NCBI GenBank assembly: GCA_026122225.1
Contig: JANEZZ010001471.1
Span: 372,001-436,000 of the forward strand
Direction: 5' to 3'
From: Heloderma charlesbogerti
Taxonomy: Eukaryota > Chordata > Lepidosauria > Squamata > Helodermatidae
DNA length: 64,000 nt
The notes beneath the pieces are model-generated. The model did no database searches, was not told the DNA's origin, and was given only the letters and a program-made list of their open reading frames with translations. Shown here in pieces: positions 24,530 to 33,891 of the stretch; the first letter of the stretch is position 1; each line of letters opens with the position of its first letter. The translations under genes and the position numbers were made by a program.

Positions 24530-25668
24530 AGAGAGAGCTACAGCTCCGCCGGGAAACGATGAAGGACACCTGCCTGCTGGAGACCGGCTTTGTCGTCGTT
24601 CCAGCCGCCTGGACTCCGCGTGCTATCAGCGCGCCCAAAGCCTCGCTTCCACGCTGGCGATTGCCGCGGCTCTGGGGTTGCCGGTGCTCGCGGCGGGGCG
24701 TGTGCACTCCGGCGTGCCTCCCTCATGGCCGGTGCCTGCCCTGCCAGCGGGAGCTGGCGTTGGTGGTGGCATGCACTGGGGCATGCGCTGGTCGCCGCTG
24801 GTGCTTGCTGCACCCTGAGGGTCCTGGTGCTTGCAGCGGCAGCGCGCCCGCCCCCTCCTTCTCCTCGCTTCCCACCGTTGGCTCGGCGCACCTGCCGCAT
24901 CTCCGGGTTTGCTGGCGCTCGCAGCGGGGGCGCACGTGCTCGGGCTCCACCCCCTCCTCTGCTGGATCTTGCTGCGCCAGTGGGAGCACCGGCGGCTGCA
25001 CCGGCAGCACGCACCCGGGAGCGGCGCCTGTTGCCCTGCTCCCCTGCGGAGGCGCTGGCACTTGCGGTGGCGGCGCACCCGCCCCCCTTTTTCACTGTCG
25101 TTTGCGGCGCGGCTGCGCCGCCGCGGCCCTAGGGTTGCCAGCGCTCACGGAGGGGCAGCGGGCTCGAAATTTGCTGTGCCGGCTGGAGCACTTGCGTTCG
25201 GCGGTGACGTGCACTCGTGCACGGTGCTGGTTGCTGCCAGCGTTTACCGGCCTTTGAGGGCGCCAACACTTAGAGCGGTGGCATGCCCGCCCCACTGCCT
25301 TCTTGCTCACCGGCAGTCGCGCGGGCCCGGGCGCGGCACATATCAACACCGGCTCGCCACCTCCCATCAACACAGGGCGCTCGCGGCGGCAGCGCGTGCG
25401 TCCCCCCCCCAAAAAACAAAAAAAACCACAACTGAAAAGGGGGGGGCCATTTGACAACAGTGTTGTCAAAATTGGCTGTCAGTCAGCAGGCTGCTTGCTG
25501 GGCGCGCTGCCGCCTGCAGTAGGGCGACCGCTGGGCCTGCCCTCATTCGTCGCCCCTGGGCCTTCACTTGGGGCTTCCACCGTCTGCGCCAGGTGTCCTT
25601 GGGCCCCTCGGCCCATAGGTTTGGTCTGGTTGGGGGAGGGCAGTTGCTGGCTTGAGCCCCCCTTAACA
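24530..25668. repeat. GC-rich degenerate minisatellite-like tract
   Basis: A loose unit of the form GTTGCYGGCGCTCGCGGCGGGGGCGC recurs at about 24678, 24820, 24905, 25050, 25132, 25185 and 25378, spaced from about 50 to 190 bases. Extreme GC content leaves all six frames open for 100-230 codons with Arg/Ala/Pro-rich or Cys/Gly/Ser-rich translations, the mark of composition, not coding. It lies where A1 would be expected to continue into the retroelement, so it is either inserted or an expanded leader. It has CpG-island-like composition but no identifiable gene start. Confidence 0.55.
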
Positions 25669-25798
25669 AGCCTCGGGTGGCACAGAGTGGTAGGCGGCTG
25701 TATTGTACCCGAAACTCTCCCCACGACCTCAGTTCAATCCCTAGGGGTCAGTAATGACCCGGTGCTTGCACAAGAGGAACCTTTTCTTCCTTGGAGGG
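25668..25798 (+). mobile_element. BovB-tailed tRNA SINE remnant
   Basis: GGTGGCACAGAGTGGTAGGC resembles an A-box head, and CCTCAGTTCAATCCCTA a B box. The end GACCCGGTGCTTGCACAAGA matches the common squamate SINE ending GACTGGTGCTTGCACAGG, a BovB-related tail. The middle is deleted. Confidence 0.6.
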
Positions 25799-25813
25799 GA
25801 GTTTGCCTGGCAA

Positions 25814-26623
25814 TAGGGTAGGCGGAGAATTTCTCCCCAAAACTTCGGGGGGCCGAGTGCCAACGTGTTCAGCCCCCCGAACAAGTTTCGGGGAGAAATC
25901 CTCCGCCCCCGCCCCCCCCCCGGGACGGGACTTAACTTCGCTGAATGTCTCTCCCGGCGGCGGGTCCGGCCGGCGGTTCGGCGGGTGTTCGAGTGGGGCG
26001 GGAGTGGCAGCCGGTCTTTCGACCGGCTGCCGCCGCCGCCATTCCAATAAAAGAAAAAAAAATGCCCCCGTGATAGGCTACGTGACGATTAACGTAGCCT
26101 ATCACGGCTAGATTTGCAAAGTCAGCCGTGATAGGCTACGTCAATCGTCATGTAGCCTATCACGGGTGACTTTAAAAAAAAAAAAAAAAGCGCGTATGGA
26201 TAATGGCGGCCCCCATAGGAAGCCGCCATTCCCATTCCTTATTTGGTCGCTTGTAGTCTACGTAAACATTTACGTAGACTACAGCGACTAAATAAGGAAC
26301 GCGAATGGCGGCTCCCTATGGGGGCCGCCATTAGCGTACGCGCTTTTTTTTGTTGTTGTTAAAGTCCCCCGTGATAGGCTACGTGACGATTAACGTAGCC
26401 TATCATGGCTGACTTTGCAGATCTAGCCGTGATAGGCTACGTTAATCGTCACGTAGCCTATCACGGGGGCATTTTTTTTTAAAAAAAAAAACAATGGAGT
26501 TCGCGGCCGGGTGAGGCAGGAAGCCTTCTCCCCGGCCTGAATTTCGCGGGGGGAGCAGCGAAGCGCCTCCCCCCCACCGCGAACAAGCTTCGACGAAAGG
26601 TAAGTGCCTTTCGTCCACCCCTA
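25814..26623. mobile_element. Palindrome-packed hAT-like element, copy 1
   Basis: The ends are TAGGGTAGGCGG and, inverted, TAGGGGTGGACGAAAG. Flanks cctggcaa and cctggcag (25806-25813, 26624-26631) form an 8-bp target duplication with one mismatch, typical of hAT elements. The interior 26066-26468 is one large palindrome built from five smaller ones. Four GTGATAGGCTACGT/ACGTAGCCTATCAC hairpins lie at 26070-26105, 26128-26163, 26371-26405 and 26429-26464, flanking a 154-bp central hairpin (26190-26343) with a TAGTCTACGT core. No transposase frame is present. The outer parts are GC-rich with their own inverted segments (CTTCGGGGGG and ACAAGTTTCGGGGAG). Confidence 0.82.
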
Positions 26624-26631
26624 CCTGGCAG

Positions 26632-26697
26632 CCATGTGTGGCCACCTCGAGTTCCACAGCGGAAAGAAAATCAGGGTATAAATGAAATGAATAAATA
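26632..26697 (+). repeat. LINE/SINE 3' tail interrupted by the hAT-like element
   Basis: GGCCACCTCGAGTTCC, then CAGGGTATAAATGAAATG and AATAAATA, resembles reptile LINE/SINE ends. Its left part lies before the hAT-like element at about 25799-25813. Confidence 0.5.
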
Positions 26698-26828
26698 CCT
26701 AGGGGAAAGGAGGTGGATCCAGGGAAGGGTTGGGGCTTGGCCTTCTGAGGAACCCCAAAGGGCTGGATTTAGCCCCCAGACCTGAGGTTTAGTACCCCAT
26801 TCTAGCCTTTTCCTCCCATGTCTCTAAG

Positions 26829-26996
26829 GGCTGGATGCTCCCAGTCTCATCTGATCTCCGAAACTAAGCAGGGTCAGCCCGGGTTGGGATTTGGATGGAA
26901 GACCACCGGGGAATCAGGCTTCCTGCATCGAGCTGGGGATTGGACTCGACAGTCTTGTAGACCCCTTCCAACCCTATGATTCCATGAATTAACTTC
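26829..26996 (+). mobile_element. 5S rRNA-derived SINE (SINE3-like) with CR1-like tail
   Basis: The head follows 5S rRNA closely: TCTCATCTGATCTCCGAA, then AACTAAGCAGGGTCAGCC (A-box region) and TTGGATGGAAGACCACC (C-box region), so the internal promoter elements are recognisable. The tail GGGGATTGGACTCGAC ... CCCTTCCAACCCTATGATTC resembles the CR1 LINE 3' end, suggesting CR1-driven mobilisation. It lacks the 5' and 3' stem ends of a functional 5S gene. Confidence 0.85.
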
Positions 26997-26999
26997 CTT

Positions 27000-29300
27000 G
27001 TTCAAGCGGCTCCCCGGGTTGCTGTTCTGGATCCCCCTCTTTCTAACAACATCATGCCCAAAGAAGGGACGGGGCAGAAGCACTGGTAAAGCCCTGTGAC
27101 GCCCCAGAAAAAGGCCTCAACATAGGCACGTTTCTGAGTCAGACCAATGTTGCAGGCCCAGTCTTGGCTTCCATGCTCACGTGTCTGGAAGCAGCTGAAT
27201 GTACACCCGGGACCACCTCCCCTCCCCCCAGCTGTGCCCGGTGAAGCCACGGCAGTCCACCCGAAAGCAGACATGACAGCAGACGCAATGTTCACTCTTG
27301 CTTTCCATTGCATTGCACCTGGACGCCATTGCAGTGCACCTGGCCAGGCTTTGGACAAGAGGTGCACGAGTGCTGACTGCTACAAAGGAGCACTCACGAC
27401 GGAAACGGCATGGGTTCTGGGAGTATGCGCCCTTGGGGCTGTATTCCCAGCACAGACAGCGGTGCTGAAGCACCAGACCCTCAATAGGCCGAGGGCCAGT
27501 GCGGGAGATAGCCTGGGGAATGTGGCCACTCCCAGATCTGTTGCCGAAACCCGGCCGGGAAAGAGTCAAATCTGGAGCGAAAGGTCCTGGTCCATCAGGT
27601 CCCTGTGCAGAGAAGGGTCAATAGCGGCCCTCCTGCAGAAAGCATTGACATAAGCCAGCCACACACCTCCTCAGGTGAAAGCCATGACGAGAAGGAGTAG
27701 CCCCGGTGGCATCGCAACTTGCCAGATTAGCGTGGGGTTCTGATATGCCACTTACGTGGATGCCCAAGCGGGCGGGGGCAGGGCAAGGGATCCTGAATTA
27801 ATCCAGCAGAACCCTGTAAGACGCTGAGTTAAGCGGCTGGGGCTACAGTGGGGTGTGAGTGATGGAGCTGCAGGCGGCCCAGGCGTCATATAGGGAGATG
27901 ACATTGGGGTGGGGGAGACAGCCGCCCCAGGGAGGTAAGCTAAGGCGGCAACCCCATGGCCCAGAAGATCGCCCATCTGGTCAATTGAAGCGAGGTCATC
28001 TCACCCGTATCTGGGGCAGCCGCGTCCGGGTCCCCGGGAGCAAGGGAGACGATGTCACTTGCGGTGCTACTGACGGAGATACCCCAGGAGGGCAGACCGC
28101 CTCCAGCGGTGGTGTGCCGCCTGGGCGAAACAGCAAGGAGGATGATGTTGCTTGGATCACCGCCGACGGAGATGCTGCAGGAGGGTGGACCGCCCGCAGC
28201 GGCGGTGTGCTGCCATGGTGAGCCTGAGAAGTCCAAGCCGGACTGCGGATTCACTTGGGTACTGCTGCTACCATGTGGGTTGCAGAATCATAGGGCAGGT
28301 CCGATCATGCTGTGGGTAGTGGCCTGTAGAGTGGGGGGCCGCCGCTGCCAAGCACATTTTGGCTGACCTCATAGCCAAATTAGTAGCCCCCCTTTGGTAT
28401 GACAACATGACCACGTTATTCATTCCCCATCCTCCTGAAGTTGGAGGGTCATGTCATGTGTCAGAGTGTTCGCGCTCCAGTGTCTGTGTCACAACATCTG
28501 GTTCTGGGCCAGCCATGTGCCGGGTTAGGCAGACCCAACTGTTGATGCTTTGTCACGACATCAGGTCAACGAATCCCGGGCCTTAGCCCCACGGGTGCGT
28601 CCATTCCCAGATCCCATCCTTGCAGTGCTAGGGGAGACCGGGATATGGAAGCCAAGCATGCCACCCTGCATTCCATAGCTCCCAGTACAGGAGCCACCTG
28701 CGACAGAGCAGGTAGAGTGTGCCGCGCCTTAGGAGCAAAATTTCAGTTATAAGACTCATGGCCCTTACTTAGATCATTTGCCGCAGTTTTGCGTCTCCTT
28801 TAGGAACAACAGACTATCTGCCAGGACCATAAGTTGCAAGCTGGCCGTTTAGCCTTCCGGCCCACAATGGTGGGATTTACTGACGCCATGTCAGATTTCA
28901 GGGTTTGGTGTAGAATGTAGGGTTGGGCACAGATGTTGCCTGCTTTAGTAGATTTTAGCCACCCTCTCTCCCTGGATACCCTTTTGGGGCTCCGGAGGTA
29001 ATGGCCCTCCATTTGCGCTTTCCAGTAAGGTGTTTTCCTGTTCCACGCAGCAGCCTTAACGGCCTTCCTCAAGCCCCCTTAGGAATTCAGGGTTGGTCCG
29101 GGCTCCCAAGTCTGACTTGTCCTGGAGGGCCTGGATATACCTCAAGGTACAGGTCTGGCCCAATGTAACCCACTTATGCATTTGGAGATCAAACTGATAT
29201 GAATGGCGAGGGCACAGCAGTGGCCTACGGCCAAACGCTAGTCAATGGGTTATGCCCTGTTGGGGCCTTATGGGTTTTATGGAATGCCGCGGGTCCGAGG
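27000..29300 (+). pseudogene. Ngaro-type element, decayed 5' internal region
   Basis: Moderately GC-rich sequence with broken plus-strand frames (27147-27653, 27859-28221, 28359-28586), none confidently assigned. It includes two tandem units of about 92 bp near 28050-28215 (GATGTCACTTGCGG / GATGTTGCTTGGATC, each with ACGGAGAT and AGCGGYGGTGTG). By position it should hold the gag-like and RT/RNase H regions, but no YxDD-like motif was found, so the polymerase seems deleted or unrecognisable. Confidence 0.45.
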
Positions 29301-29560
29301 AGGGGCCTCCGTTTTATCACTTCGACGGCATACTATTGACATAATGGCAATTTGGGCAGTTTCTACATTAACTCTACCCCGCTAGGCCTAGGTACTTTTC
29401 AGTTCAGACCCACTGTTTTGCATTGAAGCAGTCACCATGGCAGCCGCTGGAGGTTTCTCTCAGGCACGTTATGGCAGTTTGAAAACAGGGCTTCACAGCG
29501 TTCTGGCCTGCGTTCGCGAGTTGTCTGCTTCTTCCTGACACAATTTTCGCTTTGCTTGCC
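29300..29560 (+). pseudogene. Tyrosine recombinase C-terminal remnant
   Basis: Translated plus-strand pieces HFDGILLT-x-WQFGQFL (near 29317-29365) and GTFQFR (near 29390-29405), then a run to NRASQRSGLRSRV (near 29482-29520), line up in order and spacing with the DIRS/Ngaro recombinase end: DGxPLTRxQF, then GTHSFRIGAA, then GRWxSxAFxxYVR. The His of the catalytic HxxR box appears substituted and stops interrupt it, so it is inactive. The match is from memory and weak. Confidence 0.45.
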
Positions 29561-29609
29561 CTAATGTGCTTATTCCTTAGACCAGCAGCCTCGACGTACG
29601 CCGGAACGG

Positions 29610-30156
29610 GTGCTCTTGTATGGGCACGATATGATGTCTTTGAGCTGCACGAAGGGCTTGTATGTCGACTTGGGATTTCAGCTTCTGTCACCCCGACACA
29701 TTAAAATCCAGTGGCTTCACAGACAGGGCATACGGTGGGAGTCCCCCCCTCCTCACCCTGTTCCACCAGTTTGTCAGTCTTCCTCCACAGGTCCAGGTGC
29801 TGCACATTGAGAGGAATGACTTTGGCTGTAAGCCAGGCAAGGACCTGATCGAACAGGCCTTGGTTGAGGTGCAGGTGGTCCGGCATACCTGGCCGGAAGT
29901 AGCCTTATTGCGTCCTCACTGCTCCCATGGATCAATTGGAAGGCATGGAATGACGTTGCCAGTGGCAGGGCACGTCGGAAAAGTGCACAGAGGAATGGCT
30001 TATTGCCTATGCAAATGGGGTGATGGATGCACCGCCCACCAGGAAATTCTGTGGATATGGAGGGAGTGTTACAGGCAGGACGGTGTCCGCCTGTCTCATG
30101 TAGTGAATAATGTATTTCTGTCTGATCTGCAAAGGGGCCTGAGGGACGTTCTATAG
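29610..30156 (+). pseudogene. SGNH-hydrolase-like domain of a Ngaro-type element
   Basis: The frame contains a degenerate block I (LLYGHDMM), block III (HIERNDFGC, where the family has GxND) and block V (RQDGVRLSHV, where the family has DGVHLSD). The segments LIEQALVEVQVVRHTWPEVA and FLSDLQRGLRDVL are well preserved. SGNH hydrolase domains are known accessory domains of some Ngaro elements; in this copy the block-V His is replaced by Arg and the start of the domain is frame-shifted, so activity is unlikely. It ends just before B1 at 30172, as expected for a terminal ORF. Confidence 0.65.
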
Positions 30157-30171
30157 GCTTGTGACTCCTGT

Positions 30172-30576
30172 GGCAGCTAGGACGGGCTAAACATGAAAGG
30201 GAGTAGGGATGGTGTGCATGCAGAGGCACCTTATGGTGACAGGTGACACCTGAGGCCCCCCGAACGGGTTGTGTGGCTCAGCGGGGGGATAAGGGTTGCC
30301 TGGGAGACCAACCCTACTCACTCACCCAGGTGTTGTGCGGCACTGGGTTGGGGGTGACACCGGAAAGTCTACCTCCCCCAGAAGGGGCAGTCCGGAGGGA
30401 TGGCAAGATCACCGCCACCCCTCAGGCTGAGTGTGTTTTCGCCCAAGAAGTGCCAGCTAGCCGCTGACACAGTTAGATGCCTGTCCTAGTTACCCCTTTG
30501 CAGGTATTTCAATAAATGTGGCCCAATTTTCAACCCAAGCTCGTTGTCTGCATCTTCTTTAACCCATCTCCGCTCG
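30172..30576 (+). repeat. Split direct repeat B1
   Basis: It is nearly identical over 405 bases to B2 (31791-32197). Both run from GGC(A/G)GCTAGGA to CATCTCC(G/A)CTCGCA and include the AATAAA-containing CAGGTATTTCAATAAATGTG. Confidence 0.93.
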
Positions 30577-30911
30577 CAAATGCCCTAACCCCAGCTCCAG
30601 CTTGTCTGGCTGAAAGGGGGGGGCATTGTGGGCAGGTGGGGTGACAAGATGTAGGGGCCTCTGATTGGTGTACCCCAGTGGCACCACCATGCAAGGGGGG
30701 GCAGGCTGAGTTGCCTTAAACTCAGCCCCCCTCCCAATCTCAGCTCTCTGGCTCGACGCAGCTCCCTCCCACCCTCCCCTAAGCAGTGTGGGTTTCTTGC
30801 CGGTTGCCCCTTTGGGAGCCATGTAGGAATTTTTTGGCTCACAGTTCGATTGGCCTATTACTGTGAGTCTTTTTTGCCTACGTCACACTGTTTTCCGGGT
30901 TGAGTGTGTCC
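30577..30911 (+). repeat. Split direct repeat A2 with its continuation
   Basis: 30577-30765 repeats A1. 30766-30911 continues with CTAAGCAGTGTGGGTTTC and has no counterpart after A1, where the GC-rich tract begins instead. After the hAT-like insertion at 30912-31734, the host sequence resumes at TGTAAGGGAATACGG and runs into B2. Confidence 0.85.
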
Positions 30912-31734
30912 TAGGGATGTATGAAAGTGACTTACCTTTCCGCGGATTATGTTGATGCTGGGAGGGAGGCATTCCCTCCCCCCGGAATTCTGGCTGGGGG
31001 GGAAGCGCTCCGTTCCTCCCCCCCGGAATCCTGGCTGGCTGGCTCCGCCAGCAGCTGGACATCCGGCCGCTGGCTAGCAGGGACACAAATGGCAGCGGCC
31101 GTAGCCGCCGCCGTTTGCATCCCTGCAGTCAGCCATGATAGGCTATGTAAATGTTTACGTAGCCTATCATGGCTGATTTTTTTAAAAATCAAAAAAATGC
31201 GCGTACGCAAATGGCGGTGGCCATGGCCGCCGCCATTTGCGTTCTTTATTTTGGCATGTCTTAGTCTACGTAAACATTTACGTAGACTAAGACGGCGAAA
31301 ATAAGGGGAACGCAAATAGCATAGCGTCTACGCTATTTGCGTTCCCCTTATTTTCGCTGTCTTAGTCTATGTAAAGGTTTACGTAGACTAAGACGTGCCA
31401 AAATAAGGAACGCAAATGGCGGCGGCCATGGCTGCCGCCGTTTGCATCCCTGCAGTCAGCTGTGATAGGCTACGTAAACATTTACGTAGCCTATCACGGT
31501 GTTTTTTTAAAATCTAGCCGTGATAGGCTATGTAAATCTTTACGTAGCCTATTGCTTTTTTTGTTTTTTGGGTTTTTTTAACTGGAAATTGCCGGAGCCG
31601 CCGCCGCCAGGAAGATCCGCCCAAGGTAAGCCCCATCTCGGGTGGGTGGGCCATTCCGCCACCGATTTTGGTGGGCCGAATGCGCTGGCATTCGGCCTCC
31701 CCGAGATCCGTGGTGGAACTTTCATACATCCCTA
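30912..31734. mobile_element. Palindrome-packed hAT-like element, copy 2
   Basis: The ends TAGGGATGTATGAAAGT and ACTTTCATACATCCCTA are perfect 17-bp inverted copies. An exact 8-bp target duplication GTGTGTCC flanks it (30904-30911 and 31735-31742). The interior holds hairpins with the same core as copy 1: GATAGGCTATGT...ACGTAGCCTATC at 31135-31170, TAGTCTACGT...ACGTAGACTA at 31261-31292 and about 31361-31393, and GTGATAGGCTACGT...ACGTAGCCTATCAC near 31463-31498 and 31518-31553. A central symmetry point lies near 31325 (AGCGTCTACGCT). No transposase. Confidence 0.92.
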
Positions 31735-31790
31735 GTGTGTCCTGTAAGGGAATACGGTCTATAGTCTATATCATCGCTCGCATTCCAGTT

Positions 31791-32197
31791 GGCGGCTAGG
31801 ATGGGCTAAACATGAAAGGGAGTAGGGATGGTGTGCATGCAGAGGCACCTTATGGTGACAGGTGACGCCTGAGGCCCCCCGAACGGGTTGTGCGGCTCGG
31901 CGGGGGGATAAGGGTTGCCTGGGAGACTAACCCTACTCACTCACCCAGGTGTTGTGCGGCACCGGGTTGGGGGTGACACCGGAAGGTCTACCTCCCCCAG
32001 AAGGGGCAGTCTGGAGGGATGGCAAGATCACTGCCACCCCTCAGGCTGGGTGTGTTTTCACCCAAGAAGTGCCAGCTAGCCGCTGACATAGTTAGATGCC
32101 CGTCCTAGTTACCCCTTTGCAGGTATTTCAATAAATGTGGCCCAATTTTCAACCCATGCTCGTTGTCTGCGTCTTCTTTAACCCATCTCCACTCGCA
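31791..32197 (+). repeat. Split direct repeat B2, right end of the Ngaro-type element
   Basis: Near-identical to B1. The right boundary with flanking DNA is at CTCGCA|ATGTTCTG, judged by where similarity to B1 and A2 stops. Confidence 0.92.
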
Positions 32198-32319
32198 ATG
32201 TTCTGTCCCTTATTGTAAATTCTGATCCTTTTTTTAAATACTTGTTTAAAAGATCTCAAATGGCTTATGAATAAGTAATGACACATCAGAAAACTAAAAT
32301 CTTAGGCAGATAATGACTC

Positions 32320-32490
32320 TGGGGCTGCAGAACTCAGTGGGACGTACTTCTGAGCAGACATGCATAGTATTGCACTGGACATTCAGCAGAATTTCAGTAA
32401 TGTGCAGCATCATCCTAAGTGTGTTTACTCAGACATAAGTCCCACTGAGAGTTACTCTCATATATGTGTGCATAGGACTGCAGTCTAAGG
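32320..32490. repeat. Palindromic AGTAAGTCCCATTGA family remnants
   Basis: Carries CTCAGTGGGACGTACTTCTGAG and ACTCAGACATAAGTCCCACTG, with TGCATAGGACTGCAG at the end. Other members lie at 10258-10310, 32880-33066, 37455-37560, 37690-37780 and 55508-55575. Terminal GCAATCCTATA / TATAGGATTGCA inverted motifs suggest a short DNA element. Confidence 0.6.
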
Positions 32491-32499
32491 GCTTCTTCA

Positions 32500-32880
32500 C
32501 ATGGAGCTTTTATCCTGCTATTGAGATTGGTTACTCACGGAGGTTTGCGGGTCCTTTACATGACGTCGTCAACCTCCAGGGTGTCTCCCGCATGAAAGGA
32601 CCTTTATTCCATTTTTTAAAAGATCGGAAATAATGAGCTATCAAATTACTGTGCTTGAGTTCCGCTTGAGTTCCCTTGTGAAAAGAGGAAAACCTGCAAT
32701 AAGAGGAGCTGGACCAATGAAACATATGGAAAACTCAGATAAGAGGGAAAAGGTATGTGTGTGAGGGGGAAGGAAGCATGTGTAAAGGGAGTCCGTCATG
32801 ATCCTGCATTTAAAACAAAAGCAGAAAGCCCCATTTTAAATGTGGGATTTTAGGCTGGTGTAGACATGCTCTAAGTATAT
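32500..32880 (-). repeat. Inverted-repeat DNA element, copy 2 of 2
   Basis: Reverse complement of the family at 17810-18185. The ends GGGCTTCTTCACATGGAG and TGTAGACATGCTC are roughly inverted. Confidence 0.65.
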
Positions 32881-33066
32881 TTAAAGCACTATTCTGTGCA
32901 GGTTTACTTAGAAGTAAGCCACACAGTTTTTAGTGTGGCTTCCTTCCAAGTAAGGATTGCATAGGATTGCAGCACTTGGCTGCAATTCTATTCACAAGTA
33001 AGGGGCTATAAGCCCCATTGAACTCAATGGGATTTACTTTGGCATAGACATGTATAGGATTCCAGT
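32880..33066. repeat. Palindromic AGTAAGTCCCATTGA family, two abutting copies
   Basis: Contains TTTACTTAGAAGTAAGCC, GGATTGCATAGGATTGCAG and CCCATTGAACTCAATGGG, then ATGTATAGGATTCCAGT. Confidence 0.65.
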
Positions 33067-33570
33067 ATTGGAGAACTGATTTGTAATTTCTGGAGTGTAC
33101 CTAGTCATCATCATCATTATCATCTTATAGATTTCTGTCCTGCCTTGTGTATCTACCCTCACAAGGCAGTTTACATATGCAATAGCAAAATACAACAGCA
33201 AATACAATAAGAAAAAAAATCCAATGTGATTAAAATAACAGTAAAATAGCACAATTCATCAGCATTAAAATAACATTAAAAATAACATCAGCAGATAAAT
33301 AGAACACAGCTCCATAAAATTATCCAAATGCAGACCGAAATAAAAACGTATAGAAGGATCTTTTAAAAACCAGCCACTAAGGGGCCATATGTATTTCCCA
33401 GGGGAGAGTATTCTAGTGGTGTGGGGCCCCTACAGATAAGGCCCTGTCCCTGGTACTGATCAACTTGACCACTCTCACTGGTGGACAGACATTCTACTAT
33501 TGTATTTCTCTCAATAGTCCTAGGAAATGGAACTGGCTGAGAAAACTGTTTTCCTGATACACTTTGCAAT
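33067..33570 (-). repeat. Probable LINE 3' region, unclassified
   Basis: A long A-rich stretch (AATACAACAGCAAATACAAT, AAATAACATTAAAAATAAC), then CAGCCACTAAGGGGCC and GGGGCCCCTACAGATAAGGC, resembles the reverse of reptile LINE tails. The class was not assigned. Confidence 0.4.
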
Positions 33571-33891
33571 GTTTACTTTGATTTATTTTTAAAACACATT
33601 ACTGGCATTTCCCCCATAAGAACCTACAACTTGTATGGCTCTTTTCAAATTAGCTCTGGATAATGGATGGGAAATGGTGCTATAAAACTCTTAATTTAGT
33701 GTTTCCCCTTCTTCCCCTCCCATAGAAGATGAATAGAACATTAGTTCTTATTCTGGTAGCTTATTTCTTTTCTACTATACTGTACCTTGATGTCTTTCAG
33801 TATTCCCCCCCGAATGGGCAAGGAGCCTGGCGCAATCTACACTAGAGTTTTATCCCAGTACTCTAACATCTGGCTCACTTGTTGTCAAGGG

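Larger units (their letters stand above)
24343..32197 (+). mobile_element. Decayed Ngaro/DIRS-type tyrosine-recombinase retrotransposon
   Basis: The outline is A1 (24343-24529), internal region, B1 (30172-30576), A2 (30577-30765 and beyond), B2 (31791-32197). B1 abuts A2 directly, giving the split direct repeat order A1-internal-B1-A2-B2 known for Ngaro and PAT elements of the DIRS group, not ordinary LTRs. Plus-strand coding remnants include a tyrosine-recombinase-like stretch (about 29300-29560: HFDGxxLT, QFxxFL, then GTFQFR) and an SGNH-hydrolase-like frame (29610-30156). No clear reverse transcriptase was found. Later insertions (25814-26623, 26829-26996, 30912-31734 and possibly 24530-25668) inflate its length. 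No target-site duplication is evident, as expected for recombinase-mediated insertion. Confidence 0.68.

Noticed and set aside
24559..25257. A 232-codon plus-strand open frame, with overlapping long frames on both strands
   Set aside because: Every frame is open because of high GC content. The translations are low-complexity and mutually overlapping, and a tandem-like unit explains the sequence.
26829..26915. A functional 5S rRNA gene
   Set aside because: The 5' and 3' stem sequences are missing, several core bases differ and a CR1-like tail follows, so it is a SINE.
26070..31553. A CRISPR-like array, because of recurring GATAGGCTACGT units
   Set aside because: The units are palindrome arms in alternating orientation inside hAT-like elements, not direct repeats with unique spacers, and the genome is eukaryotic.
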